DNA of 64,000 nucleotides. Source: Dendrophyllia cribrosa. Lineage: Eukaryota; Cnidaria; Anthozoa; Scleractinia; Dendrophylliidae. The stretch's first letter is position 1. The number at the start of each line of letters is the position of its first letter. Below are positions 22,496-34,751 of this stretch, in pieces. The stretch is taken from positions 13,276,139-13,340,138 of the forward strand of contig JAJLRJ010000006.1 of NCBI GenBank assembly GCA_024195265.1, given 5' to 3'. A model generated the notes under the pieces. That model was given only the letters and a program-made list of their open reading frames with translations, was not told the DNA's origin and made no database searches. Made by a program: the position numbers and the translations under genes.

Positions 22496-25400
22496 TCACG
22501 TGGTAAAGTATCTTTCCAGGGCCTCTTCCGCTGGGTAGAATACAAAGTGGGGATAATGAATCCCGTCGATAGTTCCCTGTGGGTATGACGCGCTGATTTG
22601 ATACACATCCAACACAGGGATACCAGCTTTACACATTTTTTCCATCACGTAGGCATTGAACAGTTTGATTCGCTGAAACATAAATAATATAAATATACAG
22701 TTAGAAGGGCAGAATGATTTGGTGTCGTTTCATAAAACAAAACTATTTTTGCATTAACAGAACCTGAACAATTATAATGGTTCAGCAGTTTTGGTCCCTA
22801 GTCATCGACTGACTGGGTCTCAATGAATTACAACTTTAAAAAAGTTAGCCTAACTTTTTTCAAGTTCTCACATATTCGTTACCAAAATGGATTAGAACAG
22901 ACCATGATTTGTTCTTCTTTCAAGAATTGGTTGATTTCTTTCTCGTGGTATTTTAGCACTATATTTAAGTAAGTAAAGGTTTTGTAGTATTGTTGTAATT
23001 ATAATATTATTTATTTACATAGCGCTTTCTCCACTAAAGTCCCGTTTACACATGCGATTTTTGTCGCGCTCTCCAATGCAACTTTTGTCGCAAGTGTAAA
23101 CTAGCGGCGATTTCCTGTGCGACTCGGGTGCGACATTTGCTTTGATTTGCTGTGATTTCCCAAAAATAGCCGCCAAGTTGCATGCGACATGGCGCGACAA
23201 ATCGCGCCTAAATCGCACTGAAATCGCCGCCCGTTTACACATGTGATTTGAAGATGCAACTTGCGCGCGACAAAAATTGCATCGACAAGTGCGACAAAAA
23301 TTGGACAAAAAATCTCCTGCGTAAACAAGCCTTAAAGGCCCGGACACACCGTGCAACATTTTTTGCAACGTTCAGTGTGCAACAGTTGCAGAAGAAGTAG
23401 AATCGATTTCTACTTTTGCAACGTTGCGCGCAAGAAATTGCAACGTGTGACACCCCGAAAAAGATCTTGCTGCGCGCAATAAGAAAAGTTGCACCGCATG
23501 TCTGGGCCTTAATTGTTCATAGCGCTTTACAATTCTAAACCAAAAAGAAGGTCAAAATCCTCGTGACACTGCCCCCTTAAGTCTGCCACTCTTTGTCAAC
23601 GTGATTTATTGCATTTTTATACATTACGACGGGCTTTACATTTTACCTGTTCGGTATGAAACCGCCTGGAGCACCCTGTGTATAGCTGTGTCTGTTCCCC
23701 GAGAGAGGGCGTGGTCTTCCATACTACCGTCCCACGGTAATTCTCCCTTAAAAGTCTTATAAATCCTTTGATAATTCTTTGATAGTTTCTAAAGCTTGTG
23801 CTCTTCAGGAGGTGGACCCCCGCGTTCAGCACTAAGGCACTGTCTTGGTCCATTAAAGGTTGCGTCACCACTCGTTTGAGCTCCTCCAGTACTTGTGTCA
23901 CATTGATATCTTTACCACCGAGTCTACAAAACGAATGAAATAGAGGATAATACATACATGGCTGCTTGGATTTAGAAATTTCTCTTCTTATTACATCCAT
24001 TTTGAAATCACTGGTGATCCTTGCAATCTGATTGGCTCTCAGCAGTGCGATTTATTCCCGAATCGCACTATTTTTTGCTCTAAATCTCATCTATAAGTCG
24101 CATCAATATTGGTACTGACTAAAATCCTGTATTTGGGCAATTAAATAGTGTGATTTCAAAATGGATGTAATAAAGTAGTAATTGAACTTTGTGTCGTGCA
24201 ATTTTGGTCTGAAATCATACTTGTGTGATTTCAGACCAAACCATTTCAGACCAGACCAGACCTTGTATGATTTCAGACCAAATTGCACTCCACTCAGTTC
24301 AATAGACCAATTCCGATATATTAAAATTCATACTTGGCTCCGAGGCTTAGGGGAATAAAACAAAAGAAATAAATTATTCATACCTGAACCTCGATGTGAT
24401 TTCTTTTGTTTTATTCCCCTAAGCCTCGGAGCCAAGTATGAATTTTAATATATCGGAATTGGTCTAAACCATTATTAATATTCAACTCTGAACACTTTCG
24501 AAACTTCTGCGAATCAGGGGATGTTGGAAACGTATCCCACAATGCAACGCGAATGAAATATATAAACAAAATTCGTCTCATCACGTGACCTCGCATTTGC
24601 CAGTGACCGCCGACCCGAGCAGTCAGGCTGTCAAGACACCCTTTTCAAGGCCTCTAATCTGTCGGTCAAGATTTATAATATCAAGAAAACCTCTCTTGCA
24701 ACGAACAGATGCATGCTTTCGAAGATTTGTCCAAAGGATAACACTACAAACAGAGTTTTAATATCCAAGCCACTTGGAAAGAATCGTGTCAACCAAATTT
24801 CTCGCGCTTGAACGCGTGAGCAAGACTTTTGAACTGCTGTGGATGAAAACAGAAATCCTAAAGTGTGGCTATTCAAATGAAAGCAACTGAGTTAATACTT
24901 TCCTGTATCACTCTGTGCAAGATCGTGCGCCATTCAATGAATGCTTTCTAATAGTGCTGTTTGTTTGGAATTTTTACTTAACGGTTGATAGAGGTTTTGA
25001 ATAAATCAATATGCCTCTTGCTCACTTAACCAATTGCTTCTGATAACAGCCATTGCCGAGGCTAAGCTCTGTTTGCTGGACAAAAATTTCTGAGACAATG
25101 ACTTTGCCATAGTGCTGTTTGTTTGGAATTTTTACTTAAGGGTTGATAGAGGTTTTGAATAAATCAATTATTACCCGAGATCCATCTCGTTTGAATTTAC
25201 TGATCCTAACGTGTAGACCCATACATCTGTGTGATAACACGCTCTGAACACGCGACTGCACAGCGATCTTCGCTGCAGAGACTCCGCGAACCGTCGATTG
25301 TGCGAGTCACCGTATATCCACAAGACACCGGTCCCCTGCCGATGGCCTGACCGAGAGAGACTGTAATCATCTGAAGGGAAAAAGAGCAGCCGTGACGTCA

Positions 25401-28400
25401 CCTATTGCGTTAGACACCAGGTTTTAAAAAAATACTCTGCTTCTTATACTGAAAGAATACCCTTCCTTTTTGTATTAAATTATTTTTGTGGATACTATTC
25501 CTCTCCGTCCATGAGGGTCTAAACGGTATTAACACAGCCTTCAGCTGTTTCTCTTTTTTATTACGGATTGGGGCTGAGCAACAAGCAAAACACACACAAG
25601 CATTTTGTCGGAGAAAAATTCCGAGAATAAACAAGGACTTCACGCTCAACGATCATGTATTAAAACAAGTCACACGAAACTGTGTACCTTGTAATATACC
25701 TTGCATTTGACCACTCCGTTGCAAGACTTGCTGAAACGTCACATAGAGGAAATGTTTGAAGGGTTTCTACTGACACGTTAGAAAGCGGCCGAAATATTAC
25801 CTCGTGATTCAATTATTTAGTATTTTAGCGGGAAGCGCTCACCAACAGACCAATACTGGTACCTCTATTATTTTTTAAGATAGTTATAATTAATAGGAAA
25901 TAATAAGTATGTTTAATCATATTTCGTTGTCATGACAATTAGAATCAAGCACGCTTCTGGCTTACCTCTTTTGTCTGGAAGCCAATAGCCATTGCTCCAC
26001 CGACCAAAGCCATCCCAGATTAGACTGCAGCTCTCATTACACCACCGTGCGTTTGTGTTGGACAGAGAGTCGAAAACTGCGCACGAACATAAAGTCAGAT
26101 ATCAGCGATAAGGCTAGCTTGCGCGTAGACGTCTCATATTTCCTTTGCTTCACTAGACGACTACGCGCAGGCTACAGTTGGGCATAACACTGTATACTTA
26201 CAAGCTAGTATCACGCCAGGGGGTCTGTCATATAAACCTCACTGAGGGAATGGCCTTACCCCTGGACGTGCCCAACCTTTTTGTAAGGAGGGGTCCATAT
26301 CGTCAGAAGTCAGCGATTCAAGACAGTTCAGTTACACAGGAATTGAAAAGGCGTGTGCATGTCACGTGCATGTCACGTGCATGTCACGTGCGTGTCATGT
26401 TCAGGTAGGAAATATTACTTGCGGTGAATGTTAACTACGTAAAATAGAACCAACTTCCCGTTTCTCGTTTTCACATTGGAATGCAGTCTGCTCCTTTCGG
26501 ATTTTTTGTGGAGATTCTGTTCTCATGAGTGAAATTTGTGGTCCTCGCAGTGTGCTCTCAACTTAAGCAGTCGAAAAAGCAACCTGAAAAAAATTCAGGC
26601 TAGAACGGGATTCGAACCCATGATCTTGCGATATCTACCCATGTGGCTTGATAGCTCAGTGGATAGAGCATTGCACCGGTATCGCAAGGTCAGGCAAGGT
26701 CAAGCAAGGTCAAGCCTGGATTTTTTCAGGTTGCTTTTCCAACTGTTTAAGTTGAGAGCACACTGCGAAGACCACAAATTTAACTCATGTCTATCCGCAG
26801 TTCAAATATATTATTTTTATGTATTCACGTTAATATTCTGTTCTCAATTCTCATGAATCTGCCGAGAAATGGGGGGATCCGGAACCCCTGAATCCGCCCC
26901 CTCCCCCCCCCCCCCCCTCCCAACCCCCTGGGTGTTCCTGTGAACCTATGCCGGACCACCATTGTCGCCAGTGGCCTGTGTAGTGGGTTCGTTCCTGTAG
27001 GGCACAAATTCATACACCTCGTGCGCCAACGCAAATATTCAATCCAAAACCACAAAACAAGTCCGGTACCTTTCCGAAGTTCCTTTCAAAATTTTCTTTG
27101 GAAATCTTCGGAAAATTTCGGAAAATGATCGGAAATGTTCGTAAAACCTTCGAATAGTATTTGCATACAGGGGGGGAGTTGGAAGCCTATCCCACGATGC
27201 AACGCAACAAGTTTCGCGCGAAATGTGAAGATAGCAAACAACCATGTCGTCTCTTTTATTTGGCCATGGAAGTACCCTCAGGACCTATAACTTGACATCG
27301 TTATTGCATTAGGATAAAGTCGTAGGGGAGAGAATCCCATATAAAAATAACGGGGGTGATAGTCGTACCTTTCAGGGGTCAAAATTTGTAAATTGGTCCG
27401 GCTTAGGGTACTAAAATCTCGAATGATCACCGTTACAATTATCGCCGTACCTTTCAGGGTATCAAGCCAAAGAACATGCCACAATATGACATGGGTGGTT
27501 TTAGAATTGGTACCCCTTTGGGGTGAAATTGGATTCGTGCCACACTCACACAATGGATTTCTGATATTTTTTAGGGGTTCCTTTAAAAATTTTCAACGAT
27601 CAACCCCATCTAAATTTATTTAGAGATCCGGCAAGCAACTGCCAACCAGCGCTATATTTTAGAGTAGGGGACTAACACCTGGAAAAAGAAGGTATAATAT
27701 TTGTTCCAAATATATGAAACAGTCGCCCTTTTTATCAAAGGTTGATTGCCTTATGAAGATCACTTACACTGTGTGTCCTGTGGTGCGGTCGGTGGAACTT
27801 TAAACGAGAAGTATGCACCGTAGAACAAAGGTCTGTCGATATAGTCATCTGGAGTTGTGAGGGTCCCTGGCATTTGAAAAGATCCATGGCGACAACCTAA
27901 AAATGAAAAGAGAAAAACACCACCGCCATCTTGGTTTGTGATTTAGGGTGGTCGCCGACGGAAAGTTGAACTTTATTTGAATGCTCCTAATAAATAATGC
28001 CACGATAGAACTGTTATCAATTGAGTGACAAAACTAATTTCGCAATTGCTTCACTTTATCAACCAATCAGAAATAACACCAAAACCAGCCGTGACTTACG
28101 CGCACACGGTTTCCCGCGTTTGGCATCGGCAACATGTTTTTGCTTCGAGTTCTGATTGGCTCTTTGAATTGTATGCGTTTGTTGCGATTGGTCAGAGTGA
28201 TTTCTTATTTAAGCCTTGAAATTATTTTCAGACTTAGTTTGCAATTGCACTTATTGGGCTAACCACTGAGAGGATTTTTTTTCTTTTATTCCATTTCCTC
28301 AGTTCACCGCTTCTGATTTATTTATATTCATTTTATCAAATGCTTTAAGAATAGCGCTGTGCACAATTACTAAAAATCAGAGATAGACCTCCTACAATGT

Positions 28401-31349
28401 ACGTGACTCAGACAAAGTTTGCTGTCAGCTAAAAGCCTTTGTATGAGCGGGATGTGTTTTGGATATGAAAAATCGGTAAAATTAGCAGTAAACGTGATTT
28501 GAACGTTTTTGGGGCTTCAAATCTAATTAATAAAAGGCAATTCTCTTTTAGGGAGGAAGAAACAGTTGAACTAAAACTCGCTGGAATCGCTGGAATCGAC
28601 CCCAAAACCACTCAAGACACAAGTAAACACACAAAGAAGTTCTGGTGAGCCAGTTTTCTTCCAATATCTTTCCTAATTTTACGCTCAAATTCGAAGTGAA
28701 TTTTCCCCATACAAATCCTTGTAACACGAGAATTTAGTTTTATCGACTGAGTCGATAAGGTAAATTGACCACCGTAAAAAGATTCAAGTAGCTGACGTTT
28801 CGAGCGCTAGCCCTTCGTCGGAGCGAATCAAGGAATTGTGGGTAGTGTGTGGAACTCACAAGCTCAGAAACACTGCTTCGCTTAGCCGAATTAGTTTTGA
28901 CACTTAACTGTTTTTCATTTTCCCAAAACTACTACAAACAAGTAAATGGAGTCGCCATGGGCACCAAAATAGGACCAAGCTACGCTAACCTTTTTGTAGG
29001 CTACGTCGAAGACAAATTTTTTAATCAACAGTACCACGGAACCAAACCCCTGAACTCTACGGCCGCTACATCGATGATTGCATTGGCGCTACCTCTTCCA
29101 GTAAAGAGGAACTTAATCAATTTATAACTTCTGTCAATACTTTTCATCCAGCTCTAAAATATACCTGGGAAATTTCCGAAACCTCAGTCGCTTTTCTTGA
29201 CATTAATATTTCAATCAACGGTAATAGTTTATCCACAAGTGTGCACTACAAACCTACAGATTCCCACAGTTATCTGTTACATTCATCCTCACATCCATCG
29301 CACGTTAAAAACGCCATTCCGTATTCTCAATTTCTCAGACTTCGACGTCTATGTAGTGATGACTCTGATTTTTCCAACAAGTCAGAATAAATGTGCCAGT
29401 TTTTCAAGAAACGTGGGTACCCTGACTCTGTTGTTAACACGGGCCAACAACGTGCACAACAGATCGACAGACAATCAGCACTACAAACGCTACAGAAGGA
29501 AGAGAACGAGAGAATTCCATTCACCCTCACTTTCCACCCACACAACAACACAGTCAAAAGCATCATTTTAAAAACTTTCAAATTACTCCAAAACGACCCC
29601 GAAACTGGCAGAATTTTTTCACAACCCCCACTAATTTCATTCAAACGTGACAAAAACATAGGCAACTTTCTAGTTACGAGCGCGCTGAAATCTGACGATA
29701 AACTGGGAACTTTTAAATGCACACGCACACGATGTAACACTTGTCCTTTCATTCACAACGCTGACAAAATAACAGGACCCAAACGATCTATTAAAATCAC
29801 TGATCGTTTTACATGCACCTCCGTAAATGTTATCTACTGCATAACTTGTACTTTTTGCAAAAAGATATACATTGGCGAAACAGGGAGGAGACTGGGCGAC
29901 CGTTTTCGTGAACATCTCCGAGACGTTGAAAAAAATGACAAAGACGCATCCAAACCAGTCGCGCGCCATTTTAATCTTACTAACCATTCTAAACAACACA
30001 TGACAATCTGCGGCCCTTCCCTACACCAGGGTAACACAGAAAGCCGTAAAAACCTAGAACAAAAAATCATCTTTCAAATCGGCACTCTCAAACCCCACGG
30101 AATCAACGAACGCTTTTCATTCAACTAATTTACATTTGTTTTTCACGTCACCAAATTTCCACCAATAGCGTAGCTCCACCGCTTACTATATAAAACCACA
30201 CACTACCCACAATTCCTTGATTCGCTCCGACGAAGGGCTAGCGCTCGAAACGTCAGCTACTTGAATCTTTTTACGGTGGTCAATTTACCTTATCGACTCA
30301 GTCGATAAAACTAAATTCTCGTGTTTCATTCCCCCACCGACGCAGCACCACAGTTTCTCTAGAAACTAACCCCATTCAAATCCTTGTAATTTCGCTATTA
30401 TGCAACAGTTACCACGACGTTCAAATTACAACGTGTAAACATCACTTGAGCTTGGGTTACCTGTGCTGCAAACTGAACCTCTCGAGAGTGAAATCTTTCA
30501 GACGAATAATATTGCCGCTCTCTATCAATTCTTTGCATTTTCATCAAAGTTTTAGATGTTCCAAGAATAATGTTTAGGTCAGTCTATTCAACATTGACCC
30601 GGGTGATCGATTTTCTTGCGAAAATATCGATAACAGCCGCATCAAAGTGTTCGCCAACACCACTATCCCATACAAAATTCTTACGCAGATAACACATGGA
30701 AGAGTTTGTTTGTCTGAGTCACAAGGGGGGTCTGTGACGTCATTTGTGCGCAGCGCTATTGCGTGTCAGTTTTAATTATCTCCATGTTCTCTCACTTTAA
30801 AAACTTAACAGCGAATTATAATCACGTGATCTCACCTCTTCTAAACCAATCAGGAGGCGGGTTTTTAAGCCCGTGACATAACGTGTAGTCCAACACAATC
30901 TGCAGCGAATAGGTCCCAGGCTCCATGGGAAGAAACACGGCCTGATAAGTGCCATTCTCCAAATCATACACTGAAGCCGTAAGATCGTTCGGGCCATTCA
31001 CTCTAACGCGCCACGCGTCACCCCCAAAAGTCTTTGTATGGTTTAGAACAGTCACGGATTGTATATAAATCGTACTGAAATGTCCCGCGGGCTTGATTTC
31101 TGCTCCTGAAATGTAACTTAGGTTTGGGTGAGTCTTAAAGCTATCAGCCCAAATCTCGTAGGCCCAATGCCGCGCGTAGCTTGGACACCAGTGAGTGTAA
31201 GCTCGCCAATCAGTGCGCATCGTTCGCTCTCGGCACCAGTTATTCTTAAACTGAATGTGAGGCGTCTCATCTCCCAGTGTAAAGTTTCCGTACAAAAATA
31301 ATAAGAGAAGTAATAATGTCGTTTGAAGAGAAGACCATTCCGGAAACAT
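22496..31349 (-). CDS. NXPE-family protein, gene 2
   Basis: Six exons: 30836-31349, 27768-27896, 25966-26076, 25175-25370, 23647-23923, 22496-22672 (1404 nt, 467 aa), all with GT-AG borders and consistent phases. The start at 31349 gives a signal peptide (LLLLLLFLYGNFTLG). The N-terminal neurexophilin-like part shows KPAGHFSTIYIQSVTV, KTFGGDAWRVRVNGP, YQAVFLPMEPGTY and IVLDYTLCHG. A Cys-rich linker has WCNESCSLIWDGFGRWSNG. The esterase part has GVLWIYGDSHNRRF, DQDSALVLNAGVHLL, GCSRRFHTEQ and VLDVYQISASYPQG followed by IDGIHY. The GDS and DxxH motifs are intact. Relative to gene 1 it has one extra intron (23924-25174) inside the esterase domain and one residue fewer in that segment. Intron 1 (27897-30835) hosts a Penelope-like element. 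Likely secreted or luminal; substrate unknown. Confidence 0.92.
23036..23511. mobile_element. Two MITEs end to end
   Basis: In NXPE gene 2 last intron. 23036-23334 is copy 2 of the gtttacac-ended family. It abuts 23335-23511, a different element with ends aaaggcccggacaca and gtctgggcctt and internal gcaacgtt/ttgcaacg repeats. The junction reads cttaaaggcccgg, with no spacer. Confidence 0.78.
24304..24466. repeat. Near-perfect hairpin, arms about 65 bp
   Basis: 24304-24370 and 24400-24466 are reverse complements (gaccaattccgatatattaa against its complement; core ggctccgaggcttagggg). It lies wholly within intron 4 of NXPE gene 2, the intron missing from gene 1. Confidence 0.9.
24951..25168. 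repeat. 60-bp direct repeat beside a splice donor
   Basis: 24951-25010 and 25109-25168 are almost identical (atagtgctgtttgtttggaa ... ttgaataaatcaat, one visible base change). The second copy ends six bases from the donor of NXPE gene 2 exon 4. Confidence 0.88.
26355..26402 (+). repeat. Short tandem repeat, 11-bp unit
   Basis: About four copies of atgtcacgtgc. Each includes a CACGTG E-box palindrome. In NXPE gene 2 intron 2. Confidence 0.8.
26531..26781. mobile_element. Inverted pair of tRNA-derived SINE fragments
   Basis: The left part is antisense (ggattcgaaccc = B box). The right part is sense (tggcttgatagctcagtgg = A box, loop with GGT anticodon). Outer arms ggtcctcgcagtgtgctctc and gagagcacactgcgaagacc pair. 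Between them they reconstruct one SINE type, tRNA-like head plus a caggttgctttt tail. Confidence 0.7.
28007..28245. repeat. Degraded MITE fragment
   Basis: Contains caattgagtgacaaaac, caaccaatcagaaata and ccaaaaccagccgtgact, blocks shared with the 55.37-kb MITE. The termini are eroded. Confidence 0.45.
28705..30389 (+). mobile_element. Penelope-like retroelement, 5'-truncated, degenerate
   Basis: The body encodes the end of a Penelope-type reverse transcriptase and a GIY-YIG endonuclease. Terminal repeats are inverted: 28723-28852 and 30196-30325, 130 bp each and apparently identical. Flanking ccccatacaaatccttgtaa (28705-28724) and ccccattcaaatccttgtaa (30370-30389) differ at one base and look like a 20-bp target-site duplication, leaving a 44-bp unrepeated tail on the right. 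Inverted or direct terminal repeats, 5' truncation and variable duplications are known for this class. It sits in intron 1 of NXPE gene 2, opposite in strand. Confidence 0.9.
28849..30128 (+). pseudogene. Penelope-like RT/GIY-YIG coding remnant
   Basis: The RT core is recognisable from GVAMGTKIGPSYANLFVG (from about 28945) and the catalytic-box block LYGRYIDDC near 29060. Between them the frame shifts, so the two lie in different frames. The second frame continues through FLDINISINGNSL and HYKPTDSHSYLLHSSSHP, then meets a TAA at 29388-29390 and reopens directly as MCQFFKKRGYP. The tail has a Cys-rich CTRTRCNTC block and a GIY-YIG domain (VIYCITC, KKIYIGETGRRLGDRFREHL), ending at 30128. Fingers and the first palm motifs are missing. 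With one frameshift, one stop and a missing 5' end it cannot make a working enzyme; the endonuclease portion alone is open for 245 codons. Confidence 0.88.
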
Positions 31350-31905
31350 GCTTCCGCTGAAAATAGAAATCCTCCTAATTAGGTTTTGTCAATCATGCCA
31401 GCAGATTTATGGACTAATGTATTTTTTCGCGAGTAATAGCTGTCCTTTCCAACCTGTAGAGGTGATGAGTTGATAATTTCCTCAAACGTGATTGGTTCAT
31501 AAACCTCTGGTTTTTCCTCATATCAAACTTATGGTTAACATTTGCCTCTATGGGTTTATTGTGACATGTCACGCAATACCGGGCCAGTCAAAAACATTGT
31601 ATTTTTCGAAGATTTTCTTCTTTTTCCCATATTTCGAGTTGATCGATACCTTCATTACCTACAGTTTTTTAAAACTTAGATCTATAAGCTCTTTATCTCA
31701 CTGTATTTGAAGACAATCAATTAAATATTTCGCTCGGGTTTTTCGACTTTTTGTTGGCGATCGAGCTGGTTTTAAGAGACGTTATGACCACATTTACGCA
31801 CCGACTGTAGAGTCTGGGCCTAGAACTCCAATGCGCATGCTCATACTTGGCTGTTACCGCAAAATCTAACAAGAAGAAGAAATTTGGAACATTTTGATGT
31901 ATAAT
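31350..31905. other. No gene seen
   Basis: AT-rich sequence 5' of NXPE gene 2, expected to contain its promoter. No ORF with protein-like composition and no clear core promoter element were recognised. Confidence 0.4.
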
Positions 31906-32435
31906 CACAGGGAGCCCATACAATCTGTTTGTGTAACATAATGACCGTTTGTAATTTTATAGGAAATGTATGGGATTTTCCTAAATTTCATATTATGGCG
32001 GCGTATCGCCAAATGTATGTACTGATCAACGCTAAATAAACGTTAAATTACCTTATTTGTTGTGTGTTCTCGTCCTTTTGCCGTAAAAGTGATATTTTGA
32101 GCGATTTTGAAGGATTCTGAGTTCGCCGTTGACTGTACGTCTAAGAGAAGGATTCTGAGTTCGCCGTTGATTGTACGTCTAAGGGAAGTCCTTCTCTTAG
32201 ACGTACAGTCAACGGCGAACTCAGAATCCTTCAAAATCGCTCAAAATATCACTTTTACGGCAAAAGGACGAGAACACACAACAAATAAGGTAATTTAACG
32301 TTTATTTAGCGTTGATCAGTACATACAATTGGCGATACGTCGCCATAATATGAAATTTAGGTAAATCCCATACATTTCCTATAAAATTACAAACGGTCAT
32401 TATGTTACACAAACAGATTATATGGGCTCCCTGTG
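31906..32435. mobile_element. 530-bp near-perfect palindromic foldback element
   Basis: The left arm starts cacagggagcccata and the right arm ends tatgggctccctgtg. Arms of about 245 bp pair with only scattered mismatches. The centre carries an extra partial duplication of ggattctgagttcgccgttg in the left arm (32109-32185). Both strands therefore offer the same 63-codon frame, an artefact of symmetry. Confidence 0.9.
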
Positions 32436-34751
32436 GTATAATATGTGACGGTTTGTGCTTGATTGGGCTCGGGATTTCGTCTCCGAAGTCAACGGACTGG
32501 TTGTTTATTTGCTTCCTGACCTTCCTGACCATCGCGTGTCGCTGTGAATCGACAGAACGAATTTAACGATGGAAAACGATGTGAAAGCAAATTATTCACC
32601 TTTGTTTACTCGTTGTATGCACAAGTAAGTGGATCGGCGGTTGAACAGTTGCATTTCACATTTTTGCATTAAACATCTAAAGATTTAGAATCGACTGCAG
32701 TGATGTATTTTAGTTTGTGATATCCAAGGAACTTGTTCCTTGACCTTGACCGACCTCTCGCTGTGTTTCTCAAATTCACCATTCTTACCTTCCAAATATA
32801 CTTTTATTTTTGTTTTGGGCCTCCTAGGTAGCTAATTTCTGTTAGAAAACAATTGTGTCGGGTTTAAAAGGTATAATGTACTTTGCCCGGGCTGAAAATT
32901 ACGAATCTGATCAAATGTTCCGCGCAGAGGGGAATAAGTTTGATATGTATAATCGGACAGTTTCATAAGCCAATCACAAAATGAACCAATCACATAATTT
33001 AGTCGCGTTAGAAGAACGCAATTCTAATTTCGTGTTGGTTTCCCTGTGCCTTGCATGCAGTAAAATTTGAGATTTTTCCAAATGGCCGCCCCTATTGCTT
33101 TTTTCAGGGACTCATTTCCGCCGGAAATTCCTTCGAACGCGTCTCCATAATCTCCGATTACTGCTGGTATAATTACTTAGCAACAGCAAAGTTGTAATCG
33201 GACAATGCCAGTGGATAACCGCTTTCGATTGATAAAAAGCCTTTCTTCAAGTTATTCTCTTGAATTTCTGCTCATTGTTTTTTCATTTTAATTTGTTCTC
33301 GGAAATTGTAATGGTTATGATTTCGATATGATTAATTGATAATAGGACTTCGTGTCGTCTAATTTTGTCTGTAATCCAAGTAATGATTAGTAGTGATTAG
33401 GTGATTAACAAATCGGACTCCACTCGTTTGCCGATTGCAGACCGAATTAGAGTACACTGAGTTCTGTTACCATTGTAAATACCGCAGTGTAGTCCAAACT
33501 TTAACTGGCAGGTTACAGCGCCGCACATGAATTTTCTCCCATTTCGAAAACCAGCGAGTGTGGTTTCAATACGCGATACATGTAACGTTGCTTGAAATTA
33601 GAGAGGAAAAAAAAAGAAGGAATAAAAAAACATGACGTTAAACCACTGATGTTTGTCCTTGTTGTTAAAAGGGGCATATATATACTCATGTTTTTTAAAA
33701 AAGCATTTTCAAGACGTCATATCTAATCTTGGTATAACTGAATTCAATTAATCAGTAATTTTCAAAAACATCATATTCAAATTAAGTAAAACCCACCGTG
33801 TTAACATGACGTCATCGTCTTCGTGGAATTAAGAAGACAAAATAAACTGGAAATTCCCCAAACAAGAGTTCCTGTCAAGAAACAGAGCACCAAAATAATA
33901 TCAACAATTATTGTTTAGGTGTTGAATATAAATCAGCTGTAGTTGGACGCCATTTTGAATTTTGCAGGTTCCACGTGTTATCAGCCACCAGCGGCCTCGT
34001 TACTACGCTTGGTTTGCTTCCGGTGGAACGTTCTAAACCTGAAGAGAGGATTAAGGTGAGAGAATACAACCGTTTCGCATGCCGCAGTAAGTTATTTTTA
34101 TATCAACCACAGTGAAAAAAAAATGGTGATGTCAACAATCACATTGCTGAACACCATTTACACACGAATCACAGAATTGACTGGGACTCTGCCAAATGCG
34201 TTACTTACAGTACGGACTACTACAAACGACTCACTCTAGAAAGTTGGTTTACTAACTTAGAACAGACACCACTGAACAGAAACAGAAGCCAACAGCTACC
34301 TGCGGCCTACATACTCAGACGTACTAGCTGAACGCTAAACTAACCTCTTAACTAACCACGCCCAACACATATCCAGGGTCCAGTTGTTGTATTCCAAGAT
34401 GGATCGCAAAAAGGCAATAAAGGCTTGAATAAAACACTTCATTTTTTTTGTTTGTTTTTTGTTTTGTTTTGTTTTTTTGTCTGTTTTGTTTTTATTCAAT
34501 TTTACGTCTTTGTTTTAATCATTTTTGTTTCATTTATCTTTCATAAAATGACGTTTTCACATTTGTTAAAAAAAATTTAAACTCTTTTCTCTTTTATATA
34601 AAAATAACACTACGCAACACCGAGGCTACACAAAGTAATTCAAATGAATTTGGGGGAAAAGCAGAAAGCCGGGCTTCATTCCGCCAAACTTGTTTTTGTT
34701 TCTTGTTTTAATCTTGTCAGCAGATTCCTGCCTTTCTTGGTCGTCATCCTT

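Noticed and set aside
32043..32298. Identical 63-codon frames on both strands
   Set aside because: They arise from the near-perfect palindrome at 31906-32435 and carry no domain.
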